NCBI GenBank assembly: GCA_965231815.1
Contig: OZ246890.1
Span: 2,046,001 to 2,110,000, forward strand
DNA from: JAPPFW01 sp965231815
GTDB lineage: Bacteria > Actinomycetota > Acidimicrobiia > Spongiisociales > Spongiisociaceae
Reading direction: 5' to 3'
DNA: 64,000 nt
Shown here: positions 6,876-15,844 of the stretch, one piece after another
How positions within the stretch are numbered: position 1 is the stretch's first letter
Layout of the letters: each line of letters opens with the position of its first letter
Program-made: the position numbers and the translations under genes
The notes under the pieces: model-generated
Database searches by the model: none
What the model was told of the DNA's origin: nothing
The model's input: the letters and a program-made list of their open reading frames with translations, nothing else

Positions 6876-9770
6876 ATGATAAGGATGGAACCGGGATCCT
6901 TCGGTCGAAGACGGCGCAGGAAGCGCCCGGTCGTGGCGGTGGTAATCGGGGTGGCCGTGGTGTTGCTGCTGACTCTGAGGGGCTTGGCCACGGCGTGGAC
7001 CGATTATCTGTGGTTTTCGTCTGTTAGCGCGACCAGCGTCTGGACTACCGTAATCGCGACCCAGGTAATCTTGGGGGCGGTGGGGGTTGTGGTAGCCGGA
7101 TTGGTGGTATGGGTCAACCTGGTGGTTGTTCGCCGGATCTCCTCGGAGGATCTCGTGCTGGTGGGGTCGGGCGACGAGTTGGCGGAAAGATTTCAGGACT
7201 GGCTGACCTCTCGTCGGCGGTGGTTCCAGATCGGTATCGCCGGTTTGATGGGCCTATTCGTCGGCGTCGGAGCATCCGGTTGGTGGAGTAACGTCCTCCT
7301 GTATCTCAACGAGGTGGCCTTCGGAACCGAGGATCCGATCTTCGGTCGCGACGTTGCCTTCTACATATTCAGGTTGCCCCTCTACCGGGATGTGCTCGGG
7401 TTTCTCTTTCAGCTTGTCATCATCACGATCCTGGTGTCTATCGGGGTCCACTACCTATTTGGAGGCATCCGCTGGAGCGAGAATCGCCTGCCGGAAGTAA
7501 CCTCCGGGGTCAAATCCCACCTTTCCGTGCTTCTTGCGGTACTGGCATTGCTCAAGGCCGTCGCCTACCGCCTCGACACCTATGACCTGCTCTATTCGAC
7601 TCGTGGGGCTATCTTTGGCGCCTCCTACACCGATGTGATTGCCCACCGACCGGCGCTCACGCTACTGAGCGCCATATCGGTGTTCGCCGCAGGACTATTG
7701 CTCTGGAACATCCGCCGCGGGGGCTGGACCCTCCCGGTGGTCGCGGGCGGCTTGTGGCTGGTCGTCTCTGTCCTGGTGGCGGGCGTTATTCCGGCTGCGA
7801 TCGAGCGTTTCCGCGTTCAGCCGGACCAATTCAATAAAGAACGGCCGTATATCGTGCACCACATCGAATACACCCTCGATGCGTACGGGTTGGGGGAGGG
7901 GCAGGTCGAGATCCGTGACTTTGCGGCTTCTCCGGATCTGACTGCGGAGGATATAGCGGCCAATCAGGCGACCATCAGCAACGTCAGGCTCTGGGATCCG
8001 GGAGTGCTCGCGCCGGCATACTCCCAATTGCAGGCAATCAGACCCTACTACCAGATCTCCAATGTCGACACCGACCGTTATGTCATCGAAGGCGAGATGA
8101 CCCAGGTGATGGTCGCCGCCCGCGAGCTCGACTCGAACGACCTACCGGCCGAGGGATGGGTTAATGAAAAGCTCGTATACACCCACGGATTCGGTCAGGT
8201 CATTTCCCGGGCCAACGACGTTAACCCCACCACCGGCGAACCGGCTTTCCTGGTGCGAGACGTGCCTCCGAACTCCGCAGTTCCGGAGCTGGAGACGATC
8301 CAGCCCCGCATCTACTTCGGTGAGGCCGTCGATTCCGGCAACTACGTAATCGTGAGAACCGAACAGCAGGAGGTCGACTTTCCATCGGGTGAAGGTGACA
8401 GCGTGGTCCGGAATACGTATGAGGGTGCGGGAGGAGTGCAGCTCTCGAATCCTGCCATCAGGGCGGCCATGGCGCTCAGGTATGGAGATCTGAACACCCT
8501 TATATCAGGCCTGCTGAGTTCAGAATCAAAGATTCTCATGCTCCGTAACGTGGTGGATCGACTCCAGCAAGTGGCGCCGTTGATGTACGCCGATGAGGAT
8601 CCCTACCTGACCTTGATAGATCAACGCCTCGTCTGGATCGTGGACCTCTACTCGGTCAGCGATCGTTATCCGTACTCACAGCCTGCGATCGACGCCCGAC
8701 TCTCGGTCCGTTCGCCGTTGCCACGCGGCTTCAACTACATCCGCAACTCGGTCAAAGCGGTGGTGGACGCAGAAGATGGCACCATGGAGCTATACGTTCT
8801 GGAGGATGCCGATCCGCTCACCCTCGCTTACCAGAAGGTGTTCCCCGGTGTGTTCACCGATGGTTCGGAGATGAGCGACGAGTTGCGGAACCACATCCGG
8901 TATCCGGAGGATCTGTTCCGCATTCAATCGGACATCTATGCCACCTACCACCAGTTAGACCCGCAGGACTTCTTCCAGGACGAGGACAAATGGGAGATCC
9001 CGTTGGATCCCTCGACTTCCGATCGCCCCTTGGTCCGCGGTGATACGATCGACCAGTTGAGGCAGGTCCGGCAGGAAACAAAGATGAGCCTGCCCTACTA
9101 CCTGCTGATGAAGCTTCCGGGGGAGGAGAACCTTTCCTACCTGATCCTGCAGAGCTTCAACCCGGCCAGCCGCAATAACATGACGGCCTTCATGGTGGCT
9201 AAGAGCGATCCGGCAGAGTACGGCGAGATCGTGGATTATCGCCTGCCGAGGGGTGAATTGATCAACGGACTCCAGCAAATCAGTACCCGCATAGACCAAG
9301 ACCCGGTCATATCCCAGCAGTTCACCCTGTTGGGTCAGCAAGGTTCGGAAATAATCCGCGGCAACATGTTGGTGGTTCCGGTTGAGGAATCCCTCCTGTT
9401 CGTCCAACCGATCTACCTACGGGGCGAACAGGTGCTCCTACCCGAGTTCAAGCGGGTGGTATTGGTGTACGGAGAGGAATCCCCACCCATCATGCGGGAG
9501 ACCCTCGATGCGGCCTTGGAGGAGATCTTCGGGCTGTCGGCCCCGGCGGATCCGGAGGACTCGCCTTCCGAGACCGGATCTGATTCCGGCTCGGATACGG
9601 TAGTGGTCGGGCAAGATCTCGCATCCCTGGTAAACCGGATAGAGGACCTGTTCGACGAGGCCGGCGAGGCTCTCCGTTCAGGGGATCTGGGCAGCTACCA
9701 GGAGAGTATTGACGAGGCGGGCCGGCTGATCGGACAACTCGGTGCCGTGTTGGAAGGCTCAGGCACCTGA
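6876..9770 (+). CDS. UPF0182 family integral membrane protein
   Basis: A 964-aa member of the UPF0182 (COG1615) family, which is widespread in actinobacteria and of unknown function. The first third has seven or so hydrophobic helices (for example residues about 18-40, 50-75, 110-130, 165-190). The remainder is a large extracytoplasmic domain with family motifs such as RPYIVHHIEYTLDAYGL, ISNVRLWDPG, YQKVFPGVF and LPYYLLMKLPGEE. The C-terminus is acidic and ends in a helical stretch. The ATG at 6876 follows a GAGAGAGGG ribosome site. Length and motif order match the family. It is monocistronic as far as can be seen. Confidence 0.95.
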   Translation: MIRMEPGSFGRRRRRKRPVVAVVIGVAVVLLLTLRGLATAWTDYLWFSSVSATSVWTTVIATQVILGAVGVVVAGLVVWVNLVVVRRISSEDLVLVGSGDELAERFQDWLTSRRRWFQIGIAGLMGLFVGVGASGWWSNVLLYLNEVAFGTEDPIFGRDVAFYIFRLPLYRDVLGFLFQLVIITILVSIGVHYLFGGIRWSENRLPEVTSGVKSHLSVLLAVLALLKAVAYRLDTYDLLYSTRGAIFGASYTDVIAHRPALTLLSAISVFAAGLLLWNIRRGGWTLPVVAGGLWLVVSVLVAGVIPAAIERFRVQPDQFNKERPYIVHHIEYTLDAYGLGEGQVEIRDFAASPDLTAEDIAANQATISNVRLWDPGVLAPAYSQLQAIRPYYQISNVDTDRYVIEGEMTQVMVAARELDSNDLPAEGWVNEKLVYTHGFGQVISRANDVNPTTGEPAFLVRDVPPNSAVPELETIQPRIYFGEAVDSGNYVIVRTEQQEVDFPSGEGDSVVRNTYEGAGGVQLSNPAIRAAMALRYGDLNTLISGLLSSESKILMLRNVVDRLQQVAPLMYADEDPYLTLIDQRLVWIVDLYSVSDRYPYSQPAIDARLSVRSPLPRGFNYIRNSVKAVVDAEDGTMELYVLEDADPLTLAYQKVFPGVFTDGSEMSDELRNHIRYPEDLFRIQSDIYATYHQLDPQDFFQDEDKWEIPLDPSTSDRPLVRGDTIDQLRQVRQETKMSLPYYLLMKLPGEENLSYLILQSFNPASRNNMTAFMVAKSDPAEYGEIVDYRLPRGELINGLQQISTRIDQDPVISQQFTLLGQQGSEIIRGNMLVVPVEESLLFVQPIYLRGEQVLLPEFKRVVLVYGEESPPIMRETLDAALEEIFGLSAPADPEDSPSETGSDSGSDTVVVGQDLASLVNRIEDLFDEAGEALRSGDLGSYQESIDEAGRLIGQLGAVLEGSGT

Positions 9771-9778
9771 CCTTCAAC

Positions 9779-9876
9779 CCCGAGTTGTGATGGATGGGGT
9801 TTGGAGGATGAGTGTCGGGATGAACCGGTGTTAGATGACTCGGTTTGCGGGACAACCCGAGTAAGCAGGGTTGGGG
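9779..9876 (+). repeat. Degenerate, shortened R1 element
   Basis: Between the UPF0182 stop and the aminotransferase start the sequence reads GATGGATGGGGTTTGGAGGATGAGTG, which matches the left part of the R1 element at 26915-26943. It ends with ACAACCCGAGTAAGCAGGGTTGG, which resembles the R1 right end. The middle hairpin is missing. Probably an internally deleted, decayed copy. Confidence 0.45.
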
Positions 9877-9884
9877 AGTAGAGA

Positions 9885-11111
9885 ATGGCCGGGCCGGGTT
9901 TGGATCTCCTAGGCGAGGAGGAGATATCCCAAGTCATGGAGGTCCTGGCGAGCGGGCACTTGGCCCGCTATGGACCGGATGAGGGCTTTCCGGCCAAAGT
10001 TCGGGGTTTCGAACAGGAGGTGATGCGTCGAGCCGGAGTGAGGCATGCTCTAGCTGTCAACTCCGGTACCAGCGCTCTCTACCTGGCCCTTACCGGGCTT
10101 GGAATCGGTCCGGGAGACGAGGTAATCGTCCCCGGTTTTACGTTCGTGGCTTCCATGTCGGCCGTGGTTTATGCTCGAGCGCGGCCGGTTCCCGCCGAGA
10201 TCGATCGCAGCTTTAACCTCGATCCCGCTGACGTTGCAACGAGAATCGGTTCACGAACCCGCGCCATCATTGCCGTTCATATGCTGGGGAACCCGGCCCG
10301 GTTGGACGAACTCCGGCGCCTCGCAGATCGCTCCGGGCTGGCCCTCATCGAGGACGCCGCGCAGGCGTTCGGAGCTACTTATCGCCGGCGATGGGTGGGT
10401 AGTTACGGCAAAGCCGGGATTTTCAGCTTCAATATGTACAAGACCATCACATGTGGGGATGGTGGCATGCTCATCACCGATGATGCGGAGTTGTATCGGC
10501 GCTGCTTCGCCATACATGACCAAGGTCATAGCCCCCATCGACTCGGTGTAGAGATAGGGAAGAGGCCCTTGCTCGGTCTGAACTTCCGCATGATCGAGTT
10601 GCAGGGGGCGGTGCTTCTGGCTCAGATCGCCAAGTTGGATCGTATCCGCTCTCACCTGCGGCGCAACCGCGACATAGTCCTCGCACGGCTGGCTGAACTA
10701 GAGGGTATCGGTTTTGCGGAACGACCCGATCCGGTGGGTGATCTGGGCACGCATCTGGTGGTCGTGTTCCCGAGTGCCGAAACGGCTCGAACCGTGGCCG
10801 CGGAACTCGGTTCGATTACCCTATCGGAGTCCGGGTGGCACGTTTACAACCATATGGAGCACCTGCTCGCCGCTCGTACTGTGACCGGGTGGGGTTGTCC
10901 TTTCGAGTGCCCTGAGACTGATCCCCGTAGCCCCGTCTACCGTAGGGGTATGCTCCCCCGTACCGACGATCTATTGGAGCGCTCTATGAGCATCGGTATC
11001 GGGGTAGTCGATCCGAATCTGGCCCCGCTCGGTCTGGGAATGCACGCAACCGAGGAACAAGCCTTTCGTCTAGCCGACCACATTCGCGGAGTGGTGGCTA
11101 GCAATCTCTGA
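9885..11111 (+). CDS. DegT/DnrJ/EryC1/StrS family PLP-dependent aminotransferase
   Basis: Fold-type I sugar aminotransferase or dehydratase family, 408 aa. Visible motifs are AVNSGTSALYLAL (phosphate-binding loop, about 57-69), VIVPGFTFVAS (80-90), ALIEDAAQAFGA (153-164, with the Asp that pairs with the PLP ring nitrogen) and SFNMYKTITCGDGGML with the Schiff-base Lys186. These enzymes usually transaminate nucleotide-linked keto-sugars. No glycan pathway gene is adjacent, so the substrate is unknown. The start is the ATG at 9885; no strong ribosome site is obvious and a downstream start is possible. The last stretch matches the typical C-terminus that closes the active site. Confidence 0.9.
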   Translation: MAGPGLDLLGEEEISQVMEVLASGHLARYGPDEGFPAKVRGFEQEVMRRAGVRHALAVNSGTSALYLALTGLGIGPGDEVIVPGFTFVASMSAVVYARARPVPAEIDRSFNLDPADVATRIGSRTRAIIAVHMLGNPARLDELRRLADRSGLALIEDAAQAFGATYRRRWVGSYGKAGIFSFNMYKTITCGDGGMLITDDAELYRRCFAIHDQGHSPHRLGVEIGKRPLLGLNFRMIELQGAVLLAQIAKLDRIRSHLRRNRDIVLARLAELEGIGFAERPDPVGDLGTHLVVVFPSAETARTVAAELGSITLSESGWHVYNHMEHLLAARTVTGWGCPFECPETDPRSPVYRRGMLPRTDDLLERSMSIGIGVVDPNLAPLGLGMHATEEQAFRLADHIRGVVASNL

Positions 11112-11328
11112 TTACCTCTCTGGGTACAAGCGCTGGTGCAAGCACTCTGATCTCAATGGAATGGCTCCGGGTCCGGTGCAGGATGTACCGTGAGCGGAAC
11201 CGATGGACCGTTACGATCATCAAGAGCTTGGTTCTCGGGGAAGGGTGTTCGTTCCATTCGGGATCATCGGGTCCGAGATGTTTGATTCCGGTGGATCTTC
11301 GGCCTTTGAATTCGGTTAGGTAGATCCG

Positions 11329-12219
11329 ATGTCGGTCGTGTATGCCTTGGCCGCCGCAGGCTCCTTTGCGGCTCTGGCCATCTGTGTAACCAGAGGACTC
11401 CGTAACAACAGCCTCATGACCGCGCTGGTCGTATCACTTCCCGTCGGCGCCTGCGTTACCGGTTCGTTCATGCTTTTCAACATGCCGTCGCAGGTATCCA
11501 TGAGAGTGGTGGGTATTTTCGTGGCGGCCGGGATCCTGGGCGAGGGGGTAGGACGCACTTCATTTATTGCGGCTGTAGGACGGATGGGGCCTTCGACCGC
11601 CACCCCTATCCAGACCGCTACATATCCGGTGTTCGCCCTGCTCGGTGGTTTGTTGCTGTTCTCCGAACCGGTGACCCTGTGGAGGGTGGTAGGGGCCGGC
11701 TCGATAGCAGCCGGGATCTGGGCGCTCGTGGGGGGCAAGCAAACACCGGGTACACGGGGCGGGAATGTAAGGGTTAACCGCCGTTGGCGATGGGCCTATC
11801 TACTGCCGGTGTTGGGGGGTCTCGCATTTGCGTCCTCCGACCTGGTGAGGAAACTGGGTCTTGCTGAATCCCCGTACCCTGCCTTGGGAGCGGTCGTAGG
11901 GGCCGTTTCGATGACCTTGGTGTGGGGCGTGCTGGCGTTGACGGTGCCCCGCATCCGGAACGAGGTGACCTTCGCACCCGGCTGGAAATGGTTCCTACTG
12001 TCCGGTTTCCTGGCCGGATTGGGCGTCCTGTCGGTGTTCAACGCGCTCGACACCGGAGACGTTTCCGTTGTAGGTCCGATAATCATGGCTCAGCCGCTGA
12101 TAGTTGTAATGCTCTCCGCCGTGTTTCTCCGAGACATCGAGAGGCTGACCTGGAGGATCACCACCGGGGCTGCCTTGACCGTGCTGGGGGTCATCCTGCT
12201 GGCGCTAACCAGCGGTTAA
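11329..12219 (+). CDS. EamA-family (DMT superfamily) transporter
   Basis: A 296-aa, roughly ten-helix membrane protein with two EamA repeats (about residues 2-135 and 155-290). Motifs such as PVFALLGGLLLFSEP closing the first repeat and VVMLSAVFLRDIERLTWRITTGAALTVLGVILLAL closing the second are typical. The substrate cannot be told from sequence. It is not closely similar to the three EamA genes at 17-20 kb. The 217 bases between the aminotransferase and this gene hold no recognisable gene. Its stop codon coincides with the edge of the R1-type repeat at 12216. Confidence 0.9.
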   Translation: MSVVYALAAAGSFAALAICVTRGLRNNSLMTALVVSLPVGACVTGSFMLFNMPSQVSMRVVGIFVAAGILGEGVGRTSFIAAVGRMGPSTATPIQTATYPVFALLGGLLLFSEPVTLWRVVGAGSIAAGIWALVGGKQTPGTRGGNVRVNRRWRWAYLLPVLGGLAFASSDLVRKLGLAESPYPALGAVVGAVSMTLVWGVLALTVPRIRNEVTFAPGWKWFLLSGFLAGLGVLSVFNALDTGDVSVVGPIIMAQPLIVVMLSAVFLRDIERLTWRITTGAALTVLGVILLALTSG

Positions 12220-12480
12220 CCCTGATTAATCAGGTTTCCGGCACACCGGGAGGCATGTAACGCCAGTTCAGCCCGAATAGCAGGACAAGCCCACCGTTCA
12301 CCCGGCGGGTGGACCTCCCACCCCGGGCCGGGGGACAGGTCGACAGATCTTCGCAAAGGCACATTCGCCGGCCCGGAATCAGGGCGGTCAGACCCGCCCC
12401 CAGTCCCCCGGAAAACCACCACATCATCGCAGCAGCCCCCCACAAACAGGACAACAACCAGTATCAGTGAATAGGGGTTA
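12216..12480 (-). repeat. R1-type inverted-end element, divergent copy filling the gap between two stop codons
   Basis: The left end TTAACCCTGATTAATCAGG and the right end CAGTGAATAGGGGTTAAG are imperfect inverted copies of the R1 terminus. The conserved segment with the hairpin GTTCACC-CGGCG-GGTGGAC near 12296-12314 is homologous to TTCACC..GGTGAA in the other copies. One arm has changed but still pairs through a G:U, which hints at selection on structure. The element reaches exactly from the EamA stop (12217-12219) to the thiolase stop (12478-12480), so both genes may use stops contributed by its ends. Confidence 0.6.
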
Positions 12481-13653
12481 AGGGCGTTCGAAGATGGCCG
12501 CTATACCCTGGCCGCCTCCTATACACATCGTCACGATGCCTCTCCGCCCTCCGGTCCGCTCCAGCGCATGCAGCAGCTTGATGGCCAGGATCGTTCCCGT
12601 CGCCCCGACCGGATGTCCCAGCGCGATAGCTCCGCCTGATACGTTGGTCCGGTCGGGATCAAGGCCCGCATCCCGGATCACCGCAACCGCCTGGGCGGCG
12701 AAGGCCTCGTTGAGTTCCACCAAGTCGATATCAGCCAGGGTCAGCCCGGCTTTGTCCAGTGCCTTTGGAATGGCGAGAGCCGGAGCGTAGCCCATCACCT
12801 CAGGGTCGATCCCGCATACCGCCCAGGCCACTAGCCGGAGGCGGGGCTGGAGGCCCCTCGCCCGAGCCGTCTTTTCGCTCATCAGTATCATCGACGCCGC
12901 CCCGTCGTTGATACCGGACGAATTGCCCGCAGTGACAGTTCCATCCTTCACGAACACCGGACGCAATCTCGCCAGGCTCGCCTCTGTCGTGTTCGGTCTG
13001 GGATGTTCGTCGACGAGGAACGGATCATCCTTGGGGAGGCTCACGCCGACAGTCTCTTCGCTGAAGTGTCCGTCCTTGATGGCAATGGCGGCGCGGTGCT
13101 GGCTTTGGGCGGCGAACCGGTCTTGTTCCCGGCGGCTCACGTTGTAGCGTTCGGCCACCCGTTCCGCGGTCACACCCATCGGATACCCGCCGAACGGGTC
13201 GGTCACGAGAGCCAAGGTACCGTCGATCGCACGACGGGAACCGAGCTTCCAGCCGTCACGGGCCTGGTAGTCGAGGAATGGCTGCCTGCTCATGTTTTCG
13301 TTACCGCCGGCGACAACGATGGTCGCTTCACCCAACATGATCTGCTGAGCGCCGGTGATTATGGCCTGCAATCCCGATGAGCAAAGCCGGTTCACGTTCA
13401 TGGCGGTGGTGGTTGTGGGGAGGCCGGCCTCAAGTGCACAACGCCGGGCGTTGTAAGCGTCGGGGCCGACCTGGCCGATCTGCCCCATGACAACCTCGTC
13501 CACCTCTTCGGGTTCGACCTCCGCGCGGCTCAGAGATTCCTTGATGGTGGTGGCCCCGAGCTGATAGGCGTCGATCCCGCTGAGCGAGCCTCCATAAGCG
13601 CCGACGGCGGTGCGAGCCGCCCCAACCACCACAACAGGGTCTACATCAATCAT
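12478..13653 (-). CDS. Acetyl-CoA C-acyltransferase (thiolase)
   Basis: Thiolase II family enzyme of 391 aa, condensing two acetyl-CoA or cleaving 3-ketoacyl-CoA. The nucleophile is Cys91 in VNRLCSSGLQAI. The C-terminal half has the VELNEAFAAQAVAV helix, the GHPVGATG histidine motif and the second catalytic cysteine in MCIGGGQGIA. The frame is open for 59 codons further upstream, but those residues are non-homologous, and the ATG at 13653 follows AAGGAA and begins directly with the conserved VVVVGAARTAVG. Whether it serves beta-oxidation or the acetoacetyl-CoA route cannot be decided, because no partner gene is adjacent. Confidence 0.94.
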   Translation of the reverse strand: MIDVDPVVVVGAARTAVGAYGGSLSGIDAYQLGATTIKESLSRAEVEPEEVDEVVMGQIGQVGPDAYNARRCALEAGLPTTTTAMNVNRLCSSGLQAIITGAQQIMLGEATIVVAGGNENMSRQPFLDYQARDGWKLGSRRAIDGTLALVTDPFGGYPMGVTAERVAERYNVSRREQDRFAAQSQHRAAIAIKDGHFSEETVGVSLPKDDPFLVDEHPRPNTTEASLARLRPVFVKDGTVTAGNSSGINDGAASMILMSEKTARARGLQPRLRLVAWAVCGIDPEVMGYAPALAIPKALDKAGLTLADIDLVELNEAFAAQAVAVIRDAGLDPDRTNVSGGAIALGHPVGATGTILAIKLLHALERTGGRRGIVTMCIGGGQGIAAIFERP

Positions 13654-14016
13654 TTTGGTTCCTTGAAAGTTGCTTGAGTTCCCAGATTTTGCCGGATGGG
13701 AGGGTCGCTCCACGGGCCTGCTCCGGTTGGTTGACAACGATACCCTAAAAGGGCAGCCTAACGACCTTGATAGGCGCCGAGACCCGGCTTTGCCTTGCGG
13801 CATAGACTCTGAATCTAGGCACGAGCCCATTCTTCCCTGTCAGGAGACGCACGATCTTAGCCTATTCAAGAACGCAGCTATTCGATATCTCAGGATCTAG
13901 ATCCGGATAACCACGCCTACCAGCTTATCGACTGCAAACTGGTGACTAATATCCTGAGTCGGAAGTTTCCGTGCACATTGCATGTAACCACCCGGCGTGC
14001 TTCCGGTACAGACCCG
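13654..14016. other. Intergenic stretch without a recognised gene
   Basis: This 363-bp stretch separates the thiolase start from the left end of the IS110-type element. No reading frame has family features. It must contain the thiolase promoter. Imperfect inverted stretches such as ATATCTCAGGAT near 13885 and ATATCCTGAGT near 13950 are visible but not assignable. Confidence 0.5.
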
Positions 14017-14209
14017 GGTTGAGATCGCGAAAACCGAACTACCGGTATGGATCGCTCGCCGGTGGGTCCCTTTACCGTGTTGGGTAGCTCCGGTGTGTGA
14101 GCATTGGGGTTGGTTACTCGCCACGGTGGGTAGGGTTCTTGGGTCCTGTCAGGTAGATGGCCTGGGGTGTGGTGCCGCTTGCCGTGGTCGGGTGCCTTGC
14201 GACCTCTTA

Positions 14210-14272
14210 CAGGAACATGCACCGTATGGGCAGGAACATGCACCGTGTGGGCAGGAACATGCACCGTGTGGG
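14210..14272 (+). repeat. Three tandem copies of a 21-bp repeat in the IS110 left end
   Basis: The unit CAGGAACATGCACCGTGTGGG is repeated three times without gaps (14210-14230, 14231-14251, 14252-14272), with one base different in the first. It lies 82 bp upstream of the transposase start, inside the non-coding left end. The period is a multiple of three, but no reading frame through it looks coding. It is absent from the shortened relic copies. Confidence 0.85.
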
Positions 14273-14354
14273 GGCTGGTCGTAAAGTGGTTGAGGCGTGT
14301 GGTACCCCGGGTAGCTGATGTAACGTGTTTTCGATCAGAGAGGGGAACCGTCTG

Positions 14355-15578
14355 ATGGGTGATATTCTTAGTCCTGTTCCGGAGGTGTTCGTCGGTGTGG
14401 ACATCGCCAAGGACAAACATTACGCCTGTGCGATATCGTCGGGTGGTGAAGCGTTGTTTTCTCGCCGGGTTCCCAACAATGAGGCGGCCATCCGGGAAAT
14501 GATCAGCAACGCCGGAGGTCATGGCCGTCCGGCGTTGGTGGTTGATATGACCTCGTCGGCGGCTGCGCTTGTGCTGTCGGTCGCTGCGGAGATGTCAATT
14601 CCGGTGGCTTACGTGTCCGGCCTCGCGATGCGCCGAGCCGCGGATCTGTACGCGGGTGCGGCCAAGACCGATCCTAAAGACGCCCGGGTGTTGGCCGATT
14701 TCGCTTGGCGTAACGCGGATCGGCTGACCTGGACTACCGTCGGCGACGAGTTGCTGGTTCGTCTGCGGGTCCTCAACGGTCGGGACACAGACCTCGCCGC
14801 CGACGCTACCAGGTGTGTGAACCGCCTGCGTGACGCTCTTTTAGCCGTGTCCCCGACCCTGGAGAGGGCTGTCGGCGACAGGCTGATGTCAACACCCGGC
14901 CTCAGAGACACACTGGTGAAATACCCCACGCCCACCGCGTTGCGGACCGCCGGGAAAACCCGGGTCCGGACGCTCATGTCGAAGCGGTCCGGACGAACCG
15001 CTGAAAGGGTCGTCGACCGCATCTGGGCTGCGTTAGGTGCCCAGACCGTGACGGTAGCGGCCGAAGCGACCTGGGGAGAAACCATCTCCGATCTCACATC
15101 CGACCTGGACCGGATCATCACACAGCGAGACGAACTCGCTTCCCACATCGAAGACGCGTTCATGGAACATCCCCTGGGAAAAGTCTTAAACACGATGAGC
15201 GGGTTCGGGCCCCGCACCGGATCCCGAACCCTCGCCGAGATAGGCGACCCCAACCGTTTCGCTAACCCCGGACGGCTAGCCGCCTACGCAGGCCTAGCAC
15301 CCGTAGACCGCCAATCAGGCCGCAGCCACACCACCCGGCGGTCACGAGGAGGTAACCACCGACTCAAAGACGCCATGTTCATCGCCGCGTTCGTAGCTAC
15401 CCGACACGACCCCGACGCCCGCGCTTACTACCAACACAAACGGGCCCAAGGCAAAAAACACAACGCCGCGGTCATCTGCGTCGCCCGCCGACGCTGCAAC
15501 ATCATCCTCGCCATGCTCAAAACCCGAACCCCCTACCAACCACGCACACAACCCCAAAAACTACCCGACGCGGCTTGA
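14355..15578 (+). CDS. IS110-family transposase (DEDD RuvC-like N-domain, Tnp C-domain)
   Basis: A 407-aa recombinase that moves its element using a bridge RNA. The RuvC-like N-domain has Asp16 (VGVDIAKDKH), Asp64 (ALVVDMTSSA, where the family consensus is usually Glu), and Asp106/Asp109 (KTDPKDARVLA). The C-terminal Transposase_20 domain begins around LNTMSGFGPRTGSRTLAEIGD, and the conserved serine region is SGRSHTTRRSRGGNHRLKDAMF. The ATG at 14355 follows a GAGAGGGGAA ribosome site; a GTG at 14325 is an alternative. The gene looks intact, so this is probably the autonomous parent of the relics elsewhere in the window. Confidence 0.95.
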   Translation: MGDILSPVPEVFVGVDIAKDKHYACAISSGGEALFSRRVPNNEAAIREMISNAGGHGRPALVVDMTSSAAALVLSVAAEMSIPVAYVSGLAMRRAADLYAGAAKTDPKDARVLADFAWRNADRLTWTTVGDELLVRLRVLNGRDTDLAADATRCVNRLRDALLAVSPTLERAVGDRLMSTPGLRDTLVKYPTPTALRTAGKTRVRTLMSKRSGRTAERVVDRIWAALGAQTVTVAAEATWGETISDLTSDLDRIITQRDELASHIEDAFMEHPLGKVLNTMSGFGPRTGSRTLAEIGDPNRFANPGRLAAYAGLAPVDRQSGRSHTTRRSRGGNHRLKDAMFIAAFVATRHDPDARAYYQHKRAQGKKHNAAVICVARRRCNIILAMLKTRTPYQPRTQPQKLPDAA

Positions 15579-15597
15579 CAACAAGACAGGAACACAC

Positions 15598-15836
15598 CCC
15601 CGGCCGCCGCCTCCTCAGCGTCGAAACGCGTCCCGCCAACCCCTAGTCGACCAATCGGCGGCAAGGCAGAAGAGCCAAGATGATCCCAACCCCGGTCCGG
15701 TCGGTACCTGACCCAACCGTCGGTGCTTACGGTTACCAACCAGTATGCAGACCGGGTATGACAGATTCCCCCAGATGTCGGGTTACGCCCGTCAGAAAGA
15801 TTTCGCGGTCTCCCGAACACAAGCGAGACAACGATT
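15598..15836 (+). repeat. Right-end block of the IS110 element, conserved in transposase-less copies
   Basis: The block from CGGCCGCCGCCTCCTCAG through GATCCCAACCCCGGTCCGG to GATTTCGCGGTCTCCCGAA is strongly similar to 56765-57000 (same strand) and to 27189-27430 (opposite strand), and weakly to 54060-54215 and 21481-21545. It codes for nothing. Conservation of this segment without the transposase suggests that it contains the sites or the RNA needed for mobilisation in trans. Confidence 0.75.
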
Positions 15837-15844
15837 CAGGAACA

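Larger units (their letters stand above)
14017..15836 (+). mobile_element. IS110-family insertion element with long non-coding ends
   Basis: Boundaries are inferred by comparing this copy with two transposase-less copies at 27189-27490 (inverted) and 56719-57000. All three share an outer left motif, GAGRTCGCGAAAACCG, and a right-end block of about 240 bp ending GATTTCGCGRTCTCCC plus a few more bases to CAACGAT. About 338 bp precede the transposase ATG and about 258 bp follow its stop. IS110 elements encode a structured bridge RNA in a non-coding end (left end in the IS110 group, right end in the IS1111 group), so both ends are candidates. Exact termini are uncertain because IS110 members usually lack clear terminal inverted repeats and target duplications. 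Confidence 0.65.

Noticed and set aside
11112..11328. tRNA or riboswitch in the gap before the EamA gene
   Set aside because: No cloverleaf, CCA-type end or known riboswitch core could be recognised.
14210..14272. CRISPR-like or iteron origin
   Set aside because: Only three 21-bp units without spacers, and no replication gene nearby; it lies within an IS110 end.
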